Of a stretch of DNA of 64,000 bases, positions 40,981 to 50,726 are shown one piece after another. The stretch is taken from positions 10,108,045 through 10,172,044 of the forward strand of contig CM060953.1 in assembly GCA_030765055.1 (NCBI GenBank). The letters are read 5' to 3'. Both the position numbers and the translations under genes were made by a program. The first letter of the stretch is position 1, and every line of letters starts with the position of its first letter. This DNA is from Mantis religiosa. Lineage: Eukaryota > Arthropoda > Insecta > Mantodea > Mantidae. Under the pieces are notes generated by a model, which was not told where the DNA came from, searched no databases, and was given only the letters and a program-made list of their open reading frames with translations.

Positions 40981-41330
40981 TGTCAGTATCTCGTAGTTGC
41001 CGATAGATAATAGAAGCTGATGTTGTGTATTAAGAGAAACAACTATCTTTGTTACCAACGGAAAGTTTTCCCTCCTCTTTGGCCGTTGAATCAGAAGTTA
41101 TTGTTGAGAGAAATCTTGTAGTGTACTGGAGCTGTGCTGTTAATAACTTGGTGACATTGCTGCTGCCTTGTCCGGTGAAGAACTAATTAAGTATTTGTAC
41201 TCATATTATTTGGTATTAAGTAGACTACACAAACACAAAATACAGTGTTGGTTTAAAAGAATCGGGTCGTGCTATGACGTTATATATACGTACGTGTGAG
41301 TTGCTCATTACGGTACGATAGCAATTTTCC
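40981..41330. other. Transition sequence without a recognised feature
   Basis: AT-rich single-copy-looking sequence with no long open frame and no element I recognise. Near its right end TACGGTAC (41309) is followed by GTACCGTA (41333), a short inverted repeat next to the proposed pogo-like end. Confidence 0.6.
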
Positions 41331-42279
41331 CAGTACCGTACGCGAAGGTATATTTTTATCCCCTGAACTTGCACTGACATTAGATTAATTTTTGTTTATA
41401 AGCATTCCTGCCAACATGGAGGCCAAAAGGAAAGGAAAATGCTTAGAAGGGAATATGAAACAAGCAATAAAGAATGTGATAGAAAGATCAATGAGCCTGG
41501 CAGTAGCAATATATATTGCTGAAACATTAACATCGACTCTGTATAAGTTGATGTTGCAGGGAAAGGTACAAAAACAGAAGAACAAACCAATAACAAAGGA
41601 ACGTAAGACTAGGATTAATAAAACTATAAATAGAGAACCTAGTTCTAACTCTGTGGCAATAGAGACTGGAAATAGTGAAGAGCCTTAGAAGACTAAAAGA
41701 AAATTAAATTTTGGAACCAAAACCAGTGTTGATTGAAGTGTTCTAACAGAGTGTATCATTTGTTTAGAAATCACAGACGAGGCTTGGGTTCAGTGTGTAT
41801 CGTACAAGAGTTGGACACATATTGAATGTACAGGGCAAGAGAACATTGATTTTTATAGATGTGATCACTGTGTTTAAACAAATGCTTCATTAGTTCTAAA
41901 ATATTTTTATTTTGTTGTAATAATCTCTAGAGAACGTTTTGAAAAATATGTTATCACGTTACCGTGTTCTGTTTTTATCTCTAAAATACAATAATTATGA
42001 TAAGAATGATTATCTTGTGATTTATTATGTAGTTCCTTTTCCTTTATTTAGAGATATGTATTTATTTACGTCTGCCCGGTACTGGGAAACACTTTTTGAA
42101 ATGTACAGTTATCACTTATATTTACTTTAGTTTTTAAAAGTAAACATGACTCACGTTCATGAATGTTCATTACTAATGCTGTTTCTCTATGTTATAAGCT
42201 TCATGATAATAGTAACACGTCACTTGTTCTCCATTGCATTTTCTTTGAATTTTGAAAACGCCTTATGTGTACGGTACTA
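41331..42279 (+). mobile_element. Possible pogo-like DNA transposon remnant with short terminal inverted repeats
   Basis: CAGTACCGTACGCGAAGG at 41331-41348 is partly mirrored by CCTTATGTGTACGGTACT at 42261-42278, whose reverse complement shares AGTACCGTAC and AAGG. Between them lies a decayed reading frame with pogo-like N- and C-terminal domains. The distance (about 950 bp) is too short for a full element and suits an internally deleted copy. No clear TA target duplication is seen, so the ends are tentative. Confidence 0.4.
41416..41877 (+). pseudogene. Pogo/Tigger-like transposase remnant: psq-type HTH joined to PHD-like zinc finger, DDE core missing
   Basis: Translation from the ATG at 41416 begins with a basic segment and then a pipsqueak-like helix-turn-helix (about residues 6-45, motifs NMKQAIKNVIE, MSLAVAIYIAE, STLYKLM). 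This resembles the DNA-binding start of pogo-superfamily transposases. The same frame reaches a C-terminal Cys/His cluster (CIICLEITDEAWVQC, HIECTG, CDHC) like the PHD-like finger ending some of these proteins, and stops at TAA 41875. Two in-frame stops (TAG 41686, TGA 41734) break it. The catalytic DDE region, normally some 300 residues, is absent. The domain naming rests on motif recognition only. It could instead be a small domesticated gene that later died. Confidence 0.5.
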
Positions 42280-42300
42280 AGCGCATCTCCCCTATGTAGA
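41878..42300. other. AT-rich sequence without a recognised gene
   Basis: A 63-codon open frame at 41939-42130 has no recognisable domain and looks like chance. The stretch includes the proposed right end of the pogo-like remnant. Confidence 0.5.
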
Positions 42301-43257
42301 TTCTTCTTCTTCACTCCAAGGGCTAGGCAACGCTGTTTGTTCCGGCTTAAATCATGTCTGACCATCGTTTTCGTGGTCTTCTCGGATGTCTCTTTCCTCT
42401 AGGTTTATAGTTTATAACTCTTCTTGGGATCCTATCTCTCGGCATTCTCTCAATATGCTCTCTCCATTCATTTCTATAATTTATTACTTTTTCTTCTAAA
42501 GAACTTATTTCTAAATCTTCTCTTATTTTTTCATTTGGGATTTTATCTAAAAGAGTACATCCCTTTACTGCTCTTAAAAATCTCATTTCGGCAGACTGTA
42601 TCTTGTTTTTGTCTGCTTTTGTTAATGTCCATGTTTCAGAACCAAAAACAAAAGCAGACACAGTCATTACTTTATAAAATTTCATCCGTGTTTCTTTTCT
42701 GGTTTTAGTTTTTAGGTTTCTATTTATTATGCCGCATATTTGTTGAAACATTGGTAATTTATTTTTAAAATCATTTTCATATTTATAACTGACATATTGT
42801 TCCCAAATATTTAAAACCCGTAACTTGCTCTAAGATAATATCATCAATTACTATTTTGATTCTAACAGTGTCTTTACCTCGAAACGCCACTGTTTTTATT
42901 TCATTTATGGAAATTTTGAATTTAAAATTCTTACATAACTTCTGTAAAATATATACTGCTCTTTGCAGCTCGTCTTCAGTTTTACTCATAATTATTTGGT
43001 CATCCGCAAATAGCATCGTCTTAAGAATAAAATTTGGTGCAAGATGAATGCCTCCGTCAATCTTAAACATCCACTCTCTAATCAGATCATCTATATAAAT
43101 TATGAATAAGATAGGAGACAAACTGCAACCCTGTCTTACACCTTGATTTGTATGTACCCATTTACTATACATTACATTTCCAATATAGATACTGATTGTT
43201 GTATCATTATACATAGATTTTAGAACTTTAATGAGATGATTTGGGTAGCCTCTTCGA
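42301..43257 (-). pseudogene. 5'-truncated non-LTR reverse transcriptase (endonuclease-type LINE, probably RTE-like)
   Basis: Reading the minus strand from about 43255, the product has RGYPNHLIKVLKSMY, then GVRQGCSLSPILF (RT motif with QGCSLSP), then FADDQ in place of the usual FADDM/FADDI active site, then FKYLGTI. A frameshift near 42785 moves the frame, which continues through GSETWTLTKADKNKIQSAE to the basic tail PRGKRHPRRPRKRW and stops at about 42347. The 3' end has a short GAA tail (TTC repeats on the plus strand, about 42303-42314), as seen in several insect LINEs. The 5' half, including the endonuclease and the first RT motifs, is missing. The RT identity is secure; the clade is inferred from the C-terminal tail and simple-repeat end. 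Confidence 0.85.
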
Positions 43258-43930
43258 AGGAATTAGTGTCGGGGAATACCAAAGAAAACCTACCGAGATG
43301 CAGCTTAGTCCATGTAAAATTCGACATACGGTCCTCGAGCCGCCTTGATGACAGCTGAGTGTCGATAAATAGCAGACAACGTCTACTAAAACTTCAGCAT
43401 AGAATGTTTATATATAATATATTAGCCTTTGTAATAATTATGTACGTGTAAGAAACTAAAAAATGCTTTCCTCTACAAAGAGAAATTTATACACAATTTA
43501 TTTCACTCGTTGACGCGTTCAGTACTCCATTTGTTGAAAAATAAATGTAAAATTGGTCGACGAATACGATAATAACTTTAGTATCGCAAAAACAAATATA
43601 AAAATATGAGAAGCTTGTGTTGATTTCAATTGTCTTTGTTTGTTTAAATGATCATAGAGTAAAGGACTTTATTTTTCGTTTATATTTGGTTAGTGTCATA
43701 TTTTGTTTGGCTGCCAGATACATTAAGGTGGATTGATTAAACGGATGCAGCGCGGGTTTGCTTCTTGCTATCTTTTGTTTTCCATATTTAGTTCATTCGC
43801 ACAAATCAGCAGCACCCGTTTACGTATCAAAACAAACAAAAGAGGAGCGCACAAATAAAACTGGTACGGTTCTTTGGCATGGCCACTAATTAAATTTAAA
43901 CTGTTGATGTTGTGATTCTATAAGCGCTGT
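43258..43930. other. Sequence without a recognised feature
   Basis: A slightly GC-richer part (about 43260-43380) followed by AT-rich DNA. No domain, RNA or repeat was recognised. Confidence 0.6.
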
Positions 43931-44641
43931 GTGTCCTATTTCCTGAGCGTAGCTTACGGCGGTTCTATATCGCATCAGGAGAACTTTTATTGCATGTGTT
44001 TTTTGGGGAAAACTCCGGCTGGGCACATCTCTCTAAATTGTTTTGATATGAAATTCTTTGCTTACGCAGACATTGCTATTTCAATTTTCGGTTTGTTGTT
44101 ACGGTTTAATAACAGAATTGCGGTAATGTATACACCTGGTCATGCCATGCGTTCTTTGCACATTGACCTGACAAAAGACTGCACGAGGCAACAAAAAAGA
44201 TTAGTGAAATCAAATAGCTGGTGGGCAGAGGTAGTAGGAATTACGGGAAACAAAATAGGAATGGGAGATATATGGAGATTAGAGGAAAGGAATACAAGCG
44301 ATGTGGGTAAACTGGTAAAATGCAGAATAGAAGATATAGAAAGACAGAAAATATGGGAAAGTCTAGAAAATATGAAATCACTACAATTTTACAAGAAAAT
44401 AAAACGAAACTGGGGACGAGAAGTATATGTAGATTACTGCAATAGGCAAGAGAGTGAAGGGTCAGCTTGGATGAGAACAGGAACAATATTTCTAAGAGAT
44501 ATAAGAGGAAGGAAAAAGGGAATTTGTGAGTTGTGTGGGGGGAAAAGAAAGCAGAGAACACTATGTAACAGAATGCGAGGAGTTAGCAATATGAAGAAAA
44601 AAAGTTTGGGAGGAAAACTGACAGAAAGTAGAGAGGTGTGA
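43931..44641 (+). pseudogene. C-terminal tail of a non-LTR retrotransposon ORF2, fused by chance to an upstream open frame
   Basis: The first 90 or so codons resemble nothing I recognise. From about 44190 the product looks like the region after the RT of a LINE, with KIWESLENMKSLQFYKKIKR, then WMRTGTIFLRDIRGRKKG, then CELC. A one-base shift in the G run near 44540 loses the rest of a C-x2-C...H-x4-C finger. Read in the neighbouring frame it gives EHYVTECEELAI before a stop at about 44593, which restores the expected His and Cys. This is therefore a broken C-terminus of ORF2, not a 236-residue gene. The 182-bp satellite starts directly behind it. Confidence 0.6.
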
Positions 44642-46590
44642 AGGACAGAACTGACGAGTGACGAACGTTTTAAGACGGGAGGTGGACAGTATATTATCCA
44701 CATAATTTAGTGAATTATAAAATAGCAAAGTTATTAATACTTGAAGCAAAGGCGAGATCGGCATATTCCTTTCGATGCATGTTCTAACTCAGTATTACGT
44801 AAATTTAAAACGAGGAGCGAAGAAGGAGTGACTTGAACGTTTCAAGACGGGAGGTGGACAGTGTATTTATCCACATAATTCAGTGAATTATAAAATAACA
44901 AAGTAATTAATACTTGTAGCAAAGGCTAGATCGGCATATTCATTTCGATGCATGTTCTAACTCAGTATTACGTAAATTTAAAACAAGGAGCGAAGAAGGA
45001 CAAGTGACGAGTGACTTGAACGTTTCAAGACGGAAGGTGGACAGTGTATTATCCACATAATTCAATTAATTATAAAATCGCAAAGTTATTAATACTTGAA
45101 GCAAAGGCGAGATCAGCATATTCCTTTCGATTCATCTTCTAACTCAGTATTACGTAAATTTAAAATGAGGAGCGAAGGAGAAGAAGTGACGAATGACTTG
45201 TACGTTTCAAGACGGCAGGTGGACAGTGCATTATCCACATAATTTAGTGAATTATAAAATAGCAAAGTTATTAATACTTGAAGCAAAGGCAAGATCGGCA
45301 TATCCCTTTCGATGTATATTCTAACTCAGTATTACGTAAATTTAAAACGAGGAGCGAAGAAGGACAAGTGACGAGTGACTTGAAGGTTTCAAGACGCGAG
45401 GTGGACAGTGTATTTATCCACATAATTCAGTGAATTATAAAATCTCAAAGTTATTAATACTTGAAGCAAAGGCGAGATCAGCAAATTCCTTTCGATGCAT
45501 GTTCTAACTCAGTATTACGTAAATTTAAAACAAGGAGTGAAGAAGGACAAGTGAAGAGAGACTTGAACGTTTCAAGACGGGAGGTGCACAGTGTATTATC
45601 CACATAATTCAAGTAATTATAAAATCTCAAAGTTATTAATACTTGAAGCAAAGACGAGATTGGCATATTCCTTTCGATGCATATTCTCAGTATTACGTAA
45701 ATTTAAAAGGAGGAGCGAAGAAGGACAAGTGACGAGTGACTTGAACGTTTCAAGACGGGAGGTGGACAGTGTATTATCCACATAATTTAGTGAATTATAA
45801 AATAGCAAAGTTATTAATACTTGAAGCAAAGGCAAGATCGGCATATCCCTTTCGATGTATATTCTAACTCAGTATTACGTAAATTTAAAACGAGGAGCGA
45901 AGAAGGACAAGTGACGAGTGACTTGAAGGTTTCAAGACGCGAGGTGGACAGTGTATTTATCCACATAATTCAGTGAATTATAAAATCTCAAAGTTATTAA
46001 TACTTGAAGCAAATGCGAGATCGGCATTTTCCTTTCGATGCATTTTCTAAATGAGTATTACGTAAATTTAAAAGGCGGTACGAAGAAGGATAAGTGACGA
46101 CTGGCTTGAACGTTTCAAGATCCGAAGTTTACAGTGTATTATCCACATAATTCAGTGAATTATAAAGTCACAAAGTTATTAATACTTGAAGCAAAGGCAA
46201 AATTGGTATATTCCTTTCGATGCATGTTCTAACTCAGTATTACGTAAATTTAAAACGAAGAGTGAAGAAGAACAAGTGACGAGAGACTTGAACGTTTCAA
46301 GATCCGAAGTTTACAGTGTATTATCCACATAATTCAGTGAATTATAAAGTCACAAAGTTATTAATACTTGAAGCAAAGGCGAAGGTGGTATATTCCTTTC
46401 GATGCATGTTCTAACTCAGTATTACGTAAATTTAAAACGAGGAGCGAAGAAGAACAAGTGACGAATGACTTGAACGTTTCAAGACGGGAGGTGGACAGTG
46501 TATTATCCACATAATTCAGTGAATTATAAAATAGCAAACTTATTAATACTCGAAGCAAAGGCGAGATCGGCATATTACTTTCGATGCATG
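44640..46590. repeat. Satellite of about 182 bp, 11 units
   Basis: The anchor TTATTAATACTTGAAGC recurs, with small changes, at 44731, 44904, 45086, 45268, 45451, 45633, 45811, 45994, 46176, 46358 and 46540. Spacings are 173, 182, 182, 183, 182, 178, 183, 182, 182 and 182 bp. Each unit also holds TTTCAAGACGGGAGGTGGAC, TATTATCCACATAATTCAGT and TCAGTATTACGTAAATTTAA. Units around 45268 and 45811 are near-identical over more than 180 bp. The first unit merges with the LINE tail, so the satellite probably grew from a LINE 3' region. Confidence 0.97.
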
Positions 46591-47397
46591 TACTTCTGCA
46601 ATAACGTTCAAAGCAACTTGTTTGGACAGTCTATACCTCTCTAGAAAATTTTCTTCTGACAGTTCCTCAAAATAATTTCTGCTCATAGGTCGTACTCTTT
46701 TACGAATGCCACTTAGACGGTCTTAAATATAGCAAATCGACAACAACAGCTGCGTTCACGCCCACCATCTTGACCATTTACATTGTTAAGCACTTAACAA
46801 CAACTTTAACAAGAGATTTAACACGAGTGTTAAGCTAACACTTGTTAGGGCTACAGACGAAACCGCTTTTTTGAGTGCAATTCATCACGTTTTTTAATTG
46901 TTGATTAAATGATATCTTCCCTGTTTCAGTGACAACCCGAACAAAGACACGATACAAAATTACAAAATATCTCTCAAGGTAAAGGAGCACATAGGTCCAG
47001 GTTTAAATCTCTCAGGGGAGAGAGAGAGACAACAGGATCTTGTGGTGAGATAATTCCGGAAGCCCAGTCTGGTGGAGGTGTGGTGCGGGTGAAGAAGAAG
47101 AAGCGGGCGGTAGTCGGTCGTGATCTTGCGGTCTGGTTCACTGATTACATGGTTCAGACCTCGTGCACACTCCGGCATTACACCGTGTTTCGCAAACACT
47201 TGTACATAACTTCGACCTTAACTGTCCATAAGGTTGCCTTATTGAGAAGTTGAAGGTTACTGCTTCCTTGCCTTCTCTACTATTTACTGACCAATTTAAG
47301 GTGAGAAGGTACTGCCATCTCCACAATGCTATTTCCATTATTTTTGGATGCACATTACTAAAAAATATTATTTATATGTACGTGAAACTTTTCAGGC
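46591..47397. other. Sequence without a recognised gene; short palindromes
   Basis: Around 46780-46860 there are nested inverted repeats built on GTTAAG/CTTAAC and TGTTA/TAACA, for example GTTAAGCACTTAAC and TGTTAAGCTAACA, which could be the end or core of a small DNA element. A GAAGAAGAAGAAG run near 47092 resembles a LINE tail. No coding function could be assigned. Confidence 0.5.
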
Positions 47398-47881
47398 ATG
47401 TTCTTAAAACCTTTATCTTTAATCAACCACTTGCGATATTCGTTATCGTTGGAGAGGGCTCGGAGCCTGAATTTGATGCAGCGAATTTGGTACATATATA
47501 TCTATGGTCTCATTTTAGCACAGATACTGCCAATTCCGAAACGTGACGCACAGAGACTTGAGCAACTGCTTGGCTATTTCTTATGGACTGGGAAAGCCTA
47601 CAGGGTGAGCAGAGAACAGTTACGATTGCCGCAATCCAAAGGTGGATGTGGACTGGTGGACGTCGCCAAGAAATGCATGACCTTATTTTAGGGAAAACTG
47701 CTGTCAGATCACTGGGTGGTAATGGTTTATAGATAGATGGGAGTTTCTGGCAGGATCAGATAGAGCACGCTCAGAGGTAATATCCGGGATTCAAACCCAT
47801 TGTTAACCATATCAGACATTTGCTGGACACCAGTACTGACCTCACAGTTTTTGAATCAACGAGTGAGTCAGTGTGTGGTGT
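47398..47881 (+). pseudogene. L1/Tx1-like LINE ORF2 fragment, left part
   Basis: The product carries the segment after the RT active site typical of L1/Tx1-like ORF2: LMQRIWYIYIYG, AQILPIPKRDAQRLEQLL, FLWTGKAYRVSREQLRLP, then KGGCGLVDVAKKCMTLF. After a stop at about 47691 the same protein resumes in other frames (YPGFKPIVNHIRHLLDT, then FESTSESVCGVL) until about 47881. There the sequence is replaced by an unrelated minus-strand LINE fragment. The matching C-terminal part is found at 48906. The 5' part, including the RT palm, is missing. Confidence 0.7.
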
Positions 47882-48905
47882 TTTAGGGCCCGTCCACAAC
47901 AAGGTCATTTGGGCCCGAAGTCAACACTAAAACCTAAAAGCTACACAAATTAAGCTAAAAAGTTAAAATAAACTAAAAATACTTAACTATCAAAAGTACA
48001 TAAAAAACCCATCCTAAGACTTTAAAATCTCTAAAATTAAGAAATATAAAATGTAAGTCAGACTTGTTTATAAAAACCGATTTCGGCAACAAACCGCAGT
48101 GCCTTAACCACGGCCACAGGGTCGTCCCCTAAAACACCCAGCAAGTTAGTCCCCGAGCCTACTGACTGGCGAACGCGGGCGTACTGCGGGCAATCCAGCA
48201 ATACATGCCGCACAGTGAGGCGTACTGCACACGGAGCACACACTGGGGCCGGTTCCCCTCTTAACAAATGGCCATGAGTTGCTCGTGTGTGACCAATTCT
48301 CAGCCGGGTGACTATCACCTCGGCTCGCCGGCTATCCCTGCAGGAAGTTGGCCAGGGTTGTACGCTCTCCTTTATCGCCCGGAGTTGTGTGCCTTCCAAA
48401 GCTGTCCAGGATTGCTGCCAAGCGGATAGGAGTTGGCGACGGAGAAAACGTTGTACATCCTGGTATGGCACCGTAGTTGTTAAACTCCGGGGTAAACGGC
48501 AAGTGGACTTAGCAGCCACCTCGTTCCCGGAAATGCTCACATGGCCTGGAGTCCAAGTAAAAACAAAATGGTATCCGCGACTGAGCATTTGCGAGATCAA
48601 GGCCTGTATTTTTAAAACAAGGGTGTGAGCGGCAGTGTGCTGTTGCAAGGCCTGAAGAGCGCTTAGAGAGTCAGTGCAAACGATAACATTGCCAAGAACG
48701 AACTTACAAATAAAAAGGAGCAGATAGAGGATGGCATACAGTTCCACGCGAGGCATTCGGAGGTCGTGTGTACGGCAGAGTTCCGGGAATCTTACCCCGG
48801 TTGGGCGTGTTCGAGAACTAGGGTGCATATAACGGTGGGCTAAATCGGGATGCAGAACTGGTTTAAAACATGGATGGTTTGGGTAACTTGCCAACTTCGC
48901 AACGT
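47882..48905 (-). mobile_element. I-clade LINE fragment inserted into the L1/Tx1-like LINE
   Basis: Minus-strand fragment holding the RNase H domain and C-terminus of an I-type non-LTR element plus a 3' untranslated part of roughly 175 bp that ends near 47882 (GGACGGGCCCTAAAACACC on the minus strand). It lies exactly between two parts of another LINE that run on the plus strand, so it inserted later. No target-site duplication could be recognised. Confidence 0.7.
48058..48894 (-). pseudogene. I-clade LINE ORF2 C-terminus: RNase H and terminal zinc finger, inactive
   Basis: Open for 278 codons. Residues about 50-130 form an RNase H domain with ELYAILY (the catalytic Glu), CTDSLSALQAL (second Asp), then FTWTPGHVSISGNE. 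The first catalytic Asp (the DGS motif) is absent, apparently through an internal deletion before residue 45. After GNE the usual Asp is also missing (GNEVAAKS). The C-terminal part has RLRIGHTRATHGHLL, then CAPC...HVLLDCPQY, the Cys/His finger that closes I-type ORF2 proteins. Length and position fit only the last quarter of ORF2. Long openness is probably due to recent insertion, not function. Confidence 0.8.
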
Positions 48906-49205
48906 ATGAACAGAGTAGTGTCGAGCGACGAATAGAAAATGGAGGCTCGCCGGAGTCGGCATACGAAACTTATATGGAAGAATCTCTTCAATAAAGTTGT
49001 TCCTACTGATTGGCAAGAGACAGCATATGAAGTATTAAACGAGACCATACCAACAGCGGAGAAATTATGGCGACATGGCCGTGCAACGTGTAACATATGC
49101 CAAATTTGTTCACAAATAGACACATTGGAACATAGAATTGCCTCTTGCAAACAGGTGCATCATATCTGCATGGTGTGCGGGCCAACCCAGGGTCATGTAG
49201 TTAAT
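48906..49205 (+). pseudogene. L1/Tx1-like LINE ORF2 fragment, right (C-terminal) part
   Basis: Continues the protein interrupted at 47881: NRVVSSDE, a stop, then KMEARRSRHTKLIWKNLF, VVPTDWQETAYEVLNETIP, and a Cys/His finger CNICQIC...DTLEHRIASC. This matches the C-terminal end of L1/Tx1-like ORF2 proteins (W..L...Y..L...P, C-x2-C...H-x4-C). The open part is 48939-49208. Together with 47398-47881 it marks one LINE copy split in two. Confidence 0.65.
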
Positions 49206-49478
49206 TAAAACCACAAAATTTTTATCAAACCTTAATTTGAATTTATTTTCTTGCCACACTTTGCGCTCATCAGTACATAAACATACAATAACAATAAACT
49301 TCTGTCCTATCTTCGTATAGTATTTACTTCCAGCTACATTTTGTATTGATCAACCCAGACACATAAAGTAACAATCAACTTCTGGTCCCGAACTGAGAGG
49401 AAAGAGCCCCATAAAACAACACGGCTCACAAAAAAGGCAACGCATGAAAACCCAAAGAGAGTATCGGGAAACCCGAAC
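49206..49478. other. Probable LINE 3' flank, no gene
   Basis: AT-rich to about 49340, then GC-richer. Might be the 3' untranslated part of the preceding LINE and the start of the following one. No motif proves this. Confidence 0.3.
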
Positions 49479-49766
49479 ATGGAGCATTTACCCAGAGACA
49501 CAGACGCGACGCGAGCCAGGCACACACTACGCTGCCGGTTTGAGGGAGCCACCCAAGAAGCCTCGGGCACCGCAGCGCCCCCAAAGAGGAACGGCGGAAA
49601 ACGAAAGCAACGTGACAGCAGCACCCTCGAACCGGAAGGGCAAGTAAACGGGTGCCGGAGAGAAAACAAACGGCACAATGGTGCTCAGAGACTTTATTGG
49701 AAAATGGTGCCCGCCGGAGTTTCCACCATGCCTTCGAAGGCTACAGCGACTGGAATTCAGTTTTAA
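49479..49766 (+). pseudogene. Possible LINE ORF1 remnant (basic, low-complexity)
   Basis: A 95-codon open frame in unusually GC-rich sequence, with a basic stretch PPKRNGGKRKQR and no recognisable fold. Its composition and its place directly ahead of a Jockey-like RT fragment suggest the remains of an ORF1 or 5' region of that element, but no family motif such as a CCHC knuckle is visible. Confidence 0.25.
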
Positions 49767-49929
49767 AAACACGGCGCTCTACTGGTGTGCGATCTGGTTG
49801 GTAATGGGAGCATTACACTGGATAATTCAGAAAAATCCTGGAAATGTGGCATCACAGAGGGAATGGTTTGAATTCCTGCGAAGGGAACGCTGGAAGCTAA
49901 TCATGGCGGGGCTCAGTGATTCTATGAAG

Positions 49930-50726
49930 CCTTATATCATCCGATTTGAGTTCCATTACACTGGTTCACCACCCTCTTCAACGTCTTTATGGCAGATTTC
50001 CCCACAGAACCATGAGTCGTAATGGCACAATACGCTGACGACGTGTTTCTGTTCTGCAAGGACAAACATATCCTCAGAGTCTTCAACCCCATTCAAAGAC
50101 ATCTTCGCCTAACACAAAAGTAGTGCCGGTGTTGGCGGATGTCCGTTAATCCGGACAAAAGCCACGCCATACTTTTTACAAAGCGCCACACCCCCGCAGA
50201 CTGCCCCAGCTTCAGCTACCGAGGTCGAAGGATAGAGTGGTCTAACTCCGTCCAGTACCTACGAGTAAACTTGGACAGAGGTCTAACTTTTCACCGACAC
50301 ATCAGGGACCTTTCGCCGAAGGTACAGGGAGCAATTGCTTCCCTGTACCCAATACTGGGGTCGACCTCGATGCCAGTCGGCATGAAGTTGTACCTCTTCC
50401 GAGCGCTGGTAATCACGATGATGCTATATGCCTGCGAGATCTGGGGCATGGCAGCAGACAGCTGGTTAGCATGGCTTCAACGTGCACAGAATAGAGGACT
50501 GTGGTCTATCTATTCTGTGGGACGTTATTTCTCTACCAGGTTGCTCCACGAAGCATCGGGTCTTCCATACGTGGAGGATGAAATTAGGCGCCGGGCTTCA
50601 AAATTATACGCAAGTTTACCATCACATAGAAGCGCCCTTGTCAGATCACTGGGAAATTATGACTGCACTAGACGCCGATCTAGACTGCATTGGGTCCCCC
50701 GTATGGCATGCGGGCACCCTAGATAA
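49930..50726 (+). pseudogene. Jockey-like LINE reverse transcriptase, C-terminal half, with in-frame stops
   Basis: In one frame the product reads EVPLHWFTTLFNVFMADFP (decayed form of the GVPQGSVLSPTLFN motif), a TGA at 50013, then AQYADDVFLFC with the RT catalytic YADD-type box. It then runs through a TAG at 50121 into a long open stretch (50139-50726): MSVNPDKSHAILFTKR, VQYLRVNLDRGLTFHRHI, LYACEIWGMAADSW, QRAQNRGLWSIYSV and DEIRRRASKLY. The order and motifs are those of the RT palm, thumb and C-terminal domain of Jockey-clade ORF2. The same family occurs on the minus strand at 57839-58411. The N-terminal endonuclease and first RT motifs are absent. Confidence 0.8.

Noticed and set aside
41392..41688. 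Intact small host gene
   Set aside because: The frame continues past two stops into a zinc finger typical of the same transposase type, so a decayed pogo-like protein explains it better.
42266..42282. Stray 17-bp satellite monomer outside the array
   Set aside because: Only about 10 bases match, and the opposite strand pairs better with the inverted repeat at 41331, so a transposon end is the simpler reading.
43931..44641. A real 236-residue protein gene
   Set aside because: The second half is a LINE tail that regains its Cys/His finger only after a frameshift; the first half has no recognisable domain.
48308..48628. Plus-strand 106-codon open frame
   Set aside because: It is the antisense shadow of the I-clade RNase H frame on the minus strand.
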